Part shown: piece after piece, positions 54,431-64,000 of the stretch
Numbering within the stretch: the stretch's first letter is position 1
How the letters are laid out: every line of letters begins with the position of its first letter
Source: Zantedeschia hybrid cultivar
Lineage: Eukaryota > Streptophyta > Magnoliopsida > Alismatales > Araceae
Length of the DNA: 64,000 bases
Assembly (NCBI GenBank): GCA_030544215.1
Contig: JARZZO010000014.1
Coordinates: 34,501,734-34,565,733, forward strand
Direction: 5' to 3'
The notes under the pieces: generated by a model
Told to the model about the DNA's origin: nothing
The model's database searches: none
The model's input: only the letters and a program-made list of their open reading frames with translations
Made by a program: the position numbers and the translations under genes

Positions 54431-54613
54431 GGGGGCCGGGTTGGGCCGATCCGAGCCGACCCGGCCCGATCTGGTCCCGGATCGCCGGATCCGGCTCGGA
54501 CCGGCCGATCCGAGGCCTGGACTCGGCCAGGTTACTCGGGATCGGCACGGTCGGCCCAAAACCGCTCCGACTCGGCTGATCCGTGCCGATCCGAGCCGAG
54601 TTTTTAAACCTTG

Positions 54614-55200
54614 ATGTACGCAGCTGATGTGCCTACTTGTCTGAGTGCGCTGCCCCCTCCATCCATAAGAATGAGAGGAACCCTTGCTAGCCTAAGCTTC
54701 ACCTCCAGCAGCCTAGGATCCGGGTATGTCTCAAAGAGAAGCCCCTAGCAGGAGAGTCACAACAGAAGCCCATGTTCGCTAGTGCTCCAACCTCTGCCAC
54801 CTCTCTGACTTTTTCCTCGCTTGAGCACCCCAGGACGAAGGTACAGGCCGCCAACCACTGAATCTTCCAGGACCGAGCGACCTCCCATCTCAATCCAAGT
54901 AGGTCAAGCAGTTGGGCCCCCTCTGCAAACCCTTTGGGGAAGAAGGTCGCAGATATCCTGGCGAACCTAGGTCCTCTATGCATCGGAATCGGGCCCCGCA
55001 CTACCTCTGCATAGGACCTCCGCAGCCCTGACAAACAGAAGGCTTGCCAATGACCAACGCCCCTCACCCCCTGCAAACCAGAGGTCTCTGAGGAGGAAGA
55101 CGACATCTCCCTAGAGGGACTCTCTTCGCCCCCGTTGCCAAGGGGAACTGTCCACCTTTCTGGAGCGCCATCCTGCAGCGCGGCAGAGGATAAATCCCTT
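54614..55200 (-). pseudogene. LINE-D upstream coding part (ORF1-like), broken
   Basis: The open part 54,699-55,106 includes SGLRRSYAEVVRGPIP, a phrase like the RSFAEV motif that opens many plant LINE ORF1 proteins. A frame change near 54,720 leads to LLEVKLRLARVPLILMDGGG and into the endonuclease side of the hAT insertion. No zinc knuckle was seen. Confidence 0.55.
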
Positions 55201-57678
55201 GGCAGAAAGAATCATACACAAGCACCAGTACAAGCCCTTAATTGCACGATAGTTATAAAAATAGTTAGATTCAAGATGGCAACAAAGCTTTTAATGAATT
55301 GAAGGGTCATCATAACATTTTGCGTGGGTGGCATGGGCATCATAATCCTTTTTTTTTTGTTGGTAGAACATCGACCTAAGTGAACCACCTCCTGCACATC
55401 TTCAACCTGGGGTTGATTCTCTGCTCCTCAGCAGTTCCTAAGGAAATTCATCATTCCAGATCTGTGTTACTTTGTTCCTTCTTGCATAGGCTGCTGCCAA
55501 TCAGCCACCTCGTTAGTTTCTCTGACCTGCTGCCTGATTATAATCTCATTGATTTGGTCGCAGAGGTTCCTAATATCCTGTACCCAGCAAATAATCTTAC
55601 AGGGACCTCCTCCTTATTTGTTATCCAATTAATGATTACTTTGAATCTCCCACCACTTCCAATTTGTTACCTTGTACAGATGTTGCAGTGTTCAAACCCT
55701 TCCATATTGCAATGATCCCAGGTCTGGGGTATCATAATCTACTTTGGAGTGGAATGAAACAAGTTAGATAACACATTTTTTAACCGAAATAAGACAAAGT
55801 TGTGTTCTACACAGTCTACATAAATAAAAAAACTTTATGGATAACTTATACTACATACAGTCATACAGAGACAAAAAAGCTCACTTCCTGAGAACCTAAA
55901 GTGTCTGATACCTGTGTGGTGTTTATGGTGTACAGCTGTCAGAACCACAATTAAAAAAAAAATCAACAGTTAGATAGGCTTTCTAATTCCAAAACCCAAC
56001 AATTGAATGTCTCCAAGAATAAAGTTAGGCACAATTAACACTGATCATATTTGTTCTTGCAAAATCATAAGAAATAATATTCAAAAAATTATAATTAAAG
56101 AAGCATAAGAGAACACTTTACTCAGAAGAAGAGTAATTATTTTAATGAATGAAATAACAATTTAAGCAAGAAAAAGAAGTTTCACCTAAAGCCTTATGCA
56201 AGATTGTCAAGGAGGCGTGTAGATTAAATTAATTCAAATTAATTAATTAGAAACTTTAACAAAAAGCTAAATTTCGAAGAGAAGTTGAAAAAAATAAGAA
56301 ATGTGTCAAAGATTTCCATAAACGAATCAACATGTATTCCTTAAGAAAATCATATTAAAGGAAGATTACAGGGGTCAACCGATATTTGAAACATGGCAAC
56401 CTACCTCAACGTTTGAAAAAAAATGATGTAAAATAATTTACAGCTATCCAAACATAGAAAAAATGCTATTTTATGACTATCTACGACGTTTTACAGAATT
56501 TTATGGCATACCAAATAACCCCTACGATCCTTGAATTAAAAGGCATATAACAGAAATATGTGACACTTGCGAGATAAGAAAACCTCAATTTCAGACCTTT
56601 AAACTTTGATTTTAATTGAAGAAAGTAATATTGAGATAAAAATCAACACCGAGAGCATGCATGCAACATCTGCCAAGACAATATGAACAGCCAACATAGA
56701 CCATTCTAAGGGTTTTAGAACAAAGAGGTTACATTTCTGCCACATAACAATTTATTAAGAAGAAATTAGGAATAACAAAAGAATGAGAGGCAGTAAGTCA
56801 AATCAACAAACCTAACAACAGTAACAAAAGAAACCCACCACTTGTTCCTGATAAGTGGTGTTCTTCTATTTTGACTACTTCTAAAGTCTGACTTTCTTCA
56901 GGCAGCAGTTGCAACTCTTTTCCGAGTTCAGAAAGAAAGGAAGACGCAGGGTGAACAGTGGTTCTTGTGCTGCAGAAATCAAGAGGGCATTGTGCATGAA
57001 AAGTTTGGGAGAAACAAGAGGGGAGAAAAGGAGAAACTGGAAGGGGAAAGAGTGGTGGAAGGATGGATGACCCTACCATGCTAGGCGTGTGAGCAACCAA
57101 ACAAATCCATGAACCAGTTTAGAACTTAAATCAGAAGTGGACCAGAGAGCCGGAAGACAGAATGACGACTGGAGCGGATGAAAATTCCCCCCTTCTTATA
57201 CATATGCAATAGATTAGTTGGCCTGATTCTGTGCTGCGTCACTGTATCCATTGATCCCCTTGCTGTCATCTGTTAGTTTATTTTTATGCACCTACAATGA
57301 TAACGAGCTACTTGATGGCAGCATACCCTTTGCCTTCTGACTCTTCTGCGACAACTCTGTTTCAAATAAGATGGCTTTAAATTGATAGCTTTAGGAATCC
57401 TATATTGGATCTGAGGTCCACAAACCAAAATCTAAAGTACATAGTCTTCTCCCCTTATTTATCCATACCACAGAAGCAATGAAAATCTAGCATCCGCACT
57501 GTACCAAGGCAGAAATTTTACCCATGTGACCACCCCAATCAGCTCATATCACCTGTAGGCCTATAGATCTTTTTCCTAGGCTATGCTACCCTTGTTGACA
57601 ACCCAGGCTAGCCAGCTGGTAGTTAAATTAGTTAAATAAAAAGTTGAAGTCCAGTTATAGCCTAGTTGAATTCCCTGG
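55201..57678. other. no recognisable gene
   Basis: AT-rich sequence with short open frames on both strands and no domain, TE terminus or USB1 exon that I recognise. It may be a further USB1 intron or intergenic DNA. Confidence 0.5.
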
Positions 57679-57820
57679 AACCAAACTCCTGCAGCCCACG
57701 AGCTTAAGAGTCTGTTCCAGTTTTATGACTGAATGCACTTCTTTCATGACATTACATTGTAGGGCACATGTAACATCCAAGTCTCTCCCTCACATTCATT
57801 CATTGATGCAGAAGTCATAT
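57679..57820 (+). repeat. dispersed repeat R, copy 1
   Basis: The text ggaaccaaactcctgcagcc to gatgcagaagtcatat recurs, diverged, at 61,040-61,190 and in part at 62,296-62,385. All three share GGGCA(C/T)ATGTAA, then CCCTCA and TGATGCAGA(A/G)GTC. No coding sense is apparent. Confidence 0.8.

Positions 57821-61190
<3,370 letters not shown>

Positions 61191-61263
<73 letters not shown>
61191..61263. repeat. (TA)n microsatellite, 73 bases
   Basis: Pure AT dinucleotide repeat directly after repeat R copy 2. Confidence 0.97.
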
Positions 61264-61264
<1 letters not shown>

Positions 61265-61265
61265 G

Positions 61266-61765
61266 CACCTTGAGGCACATCTAAATTAGATGCCCCCACC
61301 CTGAAAATCCACCCTCCATATGATAAAAAATAAAAAAATTCATAAAATTTTAAATATTAAAATAGGCCCCTTAAGGTTGATCCCATCTCCAGAGCTTTAA
61401 TTTTCACCGTCCGATCTTGAAAATCAATCGGAGCCGTCCAATCAGATATGTATTGAAAAAATAATGTCTAAAATATTTAAAAAATAGCCAAAATAGAAAA
61501 TTTGTCAGATTAACCTTTAGGATTAATCACATCCTCTAGGATTTTAATTTTGATCTCCAAAGAATGACAAGCTTGATGTCTAGCTACGGTTGATTTCGTT
61601 GATTGGACGGTGCAAATTAAATCCAAAGGGATAGGACGTAACCTAGAGGGGGTTATTTGAGTATTTTAATTTTTTGATGATTTGTTTTTTTGACATCAAG
61701 ATGGGGATTTTGGGTACCGCATCTAAGTTAGATGCATCCTAGGACGCGTTATAGCCGGCCCTATA
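61266..61765. mobile_element. fold-back MITE 1
   Basis: The left end gcacatctaaattagatgcc and the right end gcatctaagttagatgcatcc are inverted relatives, followed outwards by the shared ACGCG(T/C)TATAG. The inner parts (gattaaccttaggattaatc; cccctagg/cctaaagg) also pair, so nearly the whole element can fold. No coding region. It is closely related to the next element. Confidence 0.7.
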
Positions 61766-61782
61766 TATAGGGAAAGGATTCA

Positions 61783-62300
61783 ACGTGCCGTGGGGTGCAT
61801 CTAACTTAAATGCACATTAAGATGCTTGAAAACCAACCCTCCCCATCTTTAAAAAACAAATACGAAGCATCAATAATTTTTAGATATTCAAATAGGACCT
61901 TTAAGGTTGTTCCCATACCCGGGGCTTTAATGTTCACTGTCCCATCTTAAAAATCAATCAGAGTCGTCCGATATGGTACATGTCAGAAAATAATGTCTAA
62001 AAAATTAAACAAATAGTCAAATAGGAAATTTGTCAGATTAATCCTTCGGATTGATCTTATCCCCTAGGGTTTTATTTTTGATCCCCAAGGAAAGATACAC
62101 TTGATTAGACAGCTACGATTGAGTTTTTGGTCTGACAGTGAAAATTAAATCCCAAGGGGTGAAACTTAACCTAGAGAGCGTATTTAATTAATTTATATTT
62201 TTGATTATTTTTATTATTTTGTTAATATAGGGATATGAGGATTTGAGGGTAGGTGAATCTAAGTTAGATGCACCCCAGGACGCGCTATAGGCGGCCCCTA
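61783..62300. mobile_element. fold-back MITE 2, relative of MITE 1
   Basis: It begins CGTGGGGTGCATCTAACTT and ends AAGTTAGATGCACCCCAGG, an inverted pair of about 17 bases. The interior repeats the order seen in MITE 1, with ttaaggttgttcccat, then cccatcttaaaaatcaatc, then gattgatcttatcccc. The two stand in tandem without shared flanks that I could confirm as target duplications. Confidence 0.75.
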
Positions 62301-62385
62301 CTACATACATTGTGGGGCATATGTAAGCGTAACATCCAAGCTTTTCCCTCATATTCATCAATTGATGCAGAGGTCTTGTGGGTGA
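62296..62385 (+). repeat. dispersed repeat R, copy 3 (partial)
   Basis: attgtggggcatatgtaag to gatgcagaggtcttgtgggtg matches the second half of R copies 1 and 2. A GA microsatellite (62,394-62,416) follows, as after copy 2 a TA run follows. Confidence 0.75.
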
Positions 62386-62417
62386 AATTCTATTAGAGAG
62401 AGAGAGAGAGAGAGAGA

Positions 62418-62940
62418 TGCTAATATGTGGCTGGACCACACGGCTATTTTCGACCCCATCCCCATATTTAAAAATAAAAATTTGAATATCAATTATCCAC
62501 ATGCTTGTTTCCATCCCTTGGGGCTTAATATTGATCGTCCGATCATAAAATTTAACCATAACTGTCCGATCAGGTTCCACTTTTGATCTTCATGATTGGA
62601 GGGTGTAACAATTTTAAAAACTAGTAAAAATAGAAAATTATGTCAATTACCTATAGGGCTGTTTCCATCCCTTGGGTTTCAATTTTGAACACCCATTAAG
62701 GAGTTCAAATTCCGCACGATCCGGCCATGATTCGTGTAAGATCAAAAATGGCATTGATGGGACGACAATGGTTACAGTTTATGATCGGATGATTAATATT
62801 AAGCTCCAAGGGATGGAAATAACCATAAGGGGATAATTAAATACTTAAAATTTTATCATGGTTTTGATTTTTTTTTTCCCAATGTGGGGATGGGATTGAA
62901 AATGGATGTGTGGTCCGGCTACACAACCACGTAGTAGTGC
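62418..62940. mobile_element. fold-back MITE 3
   Basis: The ends tatgtggctggaccacacgg and, reverse complemented, acgtggttgtgtagccggac pair imperfectly. Deeper text pairs well: ccatccccatattt against aatgtggggatggg, ccatcccttggggcttaat against attaagctccaagggatgg, and gatcgtccgatcat against atgatcggatgatt. No coding region. Confidence 0.75.
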
Positions 62941-62984
62941 ACACACTATATGTATATATATATAAAGCATGCTCTCTTGCATTT

Positions 62985-63262
62985 GCTACAGTGTGCACTA
63001 TTTCTACCCCATCCCCTTGTTTTAAAAAATAAAAATTGTCATAATTTTGAAATATTCATTTATCTTCCTTAGTGGTTATTTCCATCCCTTGGGGCTTAAT
63101 TTTCACTGTCTGATCGTATCGGATTCAATCATGTCCGATTGAGTGTGCTCAAATTGTTGATGAACACTAAAGCCCCAAGGGATGGGAACAACCCTAGAGG
63201 CTAATATGAGTATTTTTTCCATTTTTATTTTTTCATAATTTTTAAAAATAGGATTTACACAT
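62985..63262. mobile_element. fold-back MITE 4, partial relative of MITE 3
   Basis: It shares ctaccccatccccttgttt, gttatttccatcccttgggg and cactgtctgatcgtat with MITE 3, and the inverted partner aagccccaagggatgggaac. The right end is missing or decayed near 63,260. Confidence 0.65.
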
Positions 63263-64000
63263 ACCTGATCGACGACTATGATACTCTCTCTCTTTTCCAA
63301 TTCATTATAAAACATTTTTGTGATTTTTGACTCCGGTTGTTTGCCAGTCTTGTCTGGTCATTTTACTGCATGGTTCCATGTGTAAACTGTTGGCTCAATG
63401 TGCTTTTGCAAAGGGGGCAGATTTAGGGCGTGTTTGGTGCAGGTTGTAATTGGAAGCACTTTTAAGCTTTTTCCTAGGTATGTTGAGCGAAAAAAGGTAG
63501 GTGTTGAAAACAGCTCGCATAGTGTTCTGGCTTCTAACCAAAGTTTTAACTTGGAGCTTCTTAAATTGGAGAAAAAACAGGGTTGTTAGGAGAGGTTTGA
63601 CTTTGATAACTACCTAAAATTAGTTATAATGACTTTGATTCACTTTTCCTTTTTTTTTTTTTAATAATGTTGTAAGAGGAACCTGAAAGAGGCTTTCAAC
63701 TAAAAGCATGCCAAAAGCACCCTTGGTCGTTGTAGTTTCACATGTAATTTCAGGTCATTGTAGGTCTTGCCCTTACTCTTTCATTTAATTATGTGAAGGC
63801 CTTGGAAATCTTCAATCAAAATCCATTCTTTGCTCCTCTTATCTAATGGCTTCTCCATTTCTAATTAAAATAATCAGCTGGATACATAGCATTCTCCTAT
63901 TGTGTATTCAGATTTTTGTCATTTTTCTTGTGCTATGTGCTTGTAAGACTTTGATTCTTCCCACCTCCCCCACCCTTTATTGAACTGTCAGGATTTGGTC
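63263..64000. other. no gene; possible short MITE at about 63,426-63,723
   Basis: GGGCGTGTTTGGTGCAGG at 63,426 and, reverse complemented, AAGGGTGCTTTTGGCATGC at about 63,706-63,724 could be weak TIRs of a small element. The rest is AT-rich and shows no coding or repeat signature. Confidence 0.35.

Larger units (their letters stand above)
50497..54613 (-). mobile_element. hAT copy 2: full-length, putatively autonomous element
   Basis: Perfect 8-bp target copies atgtacgc flank it (50,489-50,496 and 54,614-54,621). The ends CAAGGTTAAGAAACCCGGG and, reverse complemented, CAAGGTTTAAAAACTCGGC match copy 1, as do the GGATCGGCCGATCC subterminal zones. The transposase gene has no stop or frameshift in my model. 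Different target copies show that copies 1 and 2 are independent insertions and not a tandem duplication. It sits in LINE-D downstream of the last visible USB1 exon. Confidence 0.95.
49320..55200 (-). mobile_element. LINE-D: LINE fragment interrupted by hAT copy 2
   Basis: The minus-strand parts outside copy 2 are 49,320-50,496 and 54,614-55,200. They carry an ORF1-like text upstream, then an endonuclease with GDFNAIKLAKESSD and SDHKPTLLKF, the connector (RRNHLKMLKVGDQVFSRD) and the very start of RT (SDKAPLPDSF). The frame is continuous across the copy 2 insertion site once the duplicated 8 bases are removed. RT and the 3' end are missing. Confidence 0.8.

Noticed and set aside
42318..54613. 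The two hAT copies as one tandem or segmental duplication
   Set aside because: Each has its own different perfect 8-bp target duplication (gttatgac, atgtacgc), and the sequences between and around them are unrelated, so they are independent insertions.
56798..57100. 100-codon minus-strand open frame as a host gene
   Set aside because: No domain, no splice or promoter context, and a low-complexity Leu-rich end. I could not support it.

Overview
This window is nuclear DNA from a flowering plant. The support is Ty1/copia elements with initiator-Met-tRNA-type primer sites, plant-type L1 LINEs with zf-RVT tails, hAT elements with 8-bp target duplications, TTTAGGG-type telomeric repeats, and three spliced exons of the conserved U6 snRNA exonuclease gene USB1. 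The introns are very large and full of transposons, which recalls lineages with big-intron genomes such as basal eudicots or magnoliids. I cannot name the species.

Host gene. The only host gene I recognise is USB1 on the + strand, with exons at 12,301-12,384, 46,995-47,241 and 47,372-47,468. The first two join in phase across an intron of about 34.6 kb that holds most of the mobile DNA in the window. The 5' end is uncertain, and the exons coding for the second half of the protein, including the second HxS motif, are not visible.

Layout. 1-1,910 is a decayed minus-strand copia, with a possible leader/LTR to about 3.1 kb. 3,418-4,350 is a 3' LINE fragment. 4.4-8.3 kb is mostly unassigned. 8.3-12.0 kb has LINE fragments, a 218-bp duplication and a hAT MITE containing telomere-like repeats. 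Within the big USB1 intron, 14,436-39,000 is one nested stack. A GAGCTC-type hAT MITE (8-bp TSD at both outer edges) was split by copia-2. The 3' LTR of copia-2 was split by copia-3. Copia-3 was split by a solo LTR (24,143-26,237), LINE-A (26,466-34,946) and LINE-C (35,194-37,311). LINE-A was itself hit by LINE-B and by two MITEs. Further along the same intron is hAT copy 1 (42,318-46,425).

Downstream of USB1 exon 47,372-47,468 is a LINE (LINE-D) interrupted by hAT copy 2 (50,497-54,613). hAT copies 1 and 2 are near-identical autonomous-type elements. Each encodes a five-exon transposase of 1,007 codons on the minus strand. Copy 2 has no break that I can see; copy 1 has two nonsense changes. 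The last part holds a probable 3.1-kb solo LTR with 188-bp internal repeats, microsatellites and a cluster of fold-back MITEs (61.2-63.3 kb).

How the parts relate. Three separate hAT groups in this window share one design: 8-bp TSD, short TIR, and subterminal arrays of a self-complementary core (GGATCGGCCGATCC, GGTACCGGTACC or GAGCTCGAGCTC). The autonomous copies belong to the first group, so they could have mobilised the small relatives at 10,148 and 12,719.
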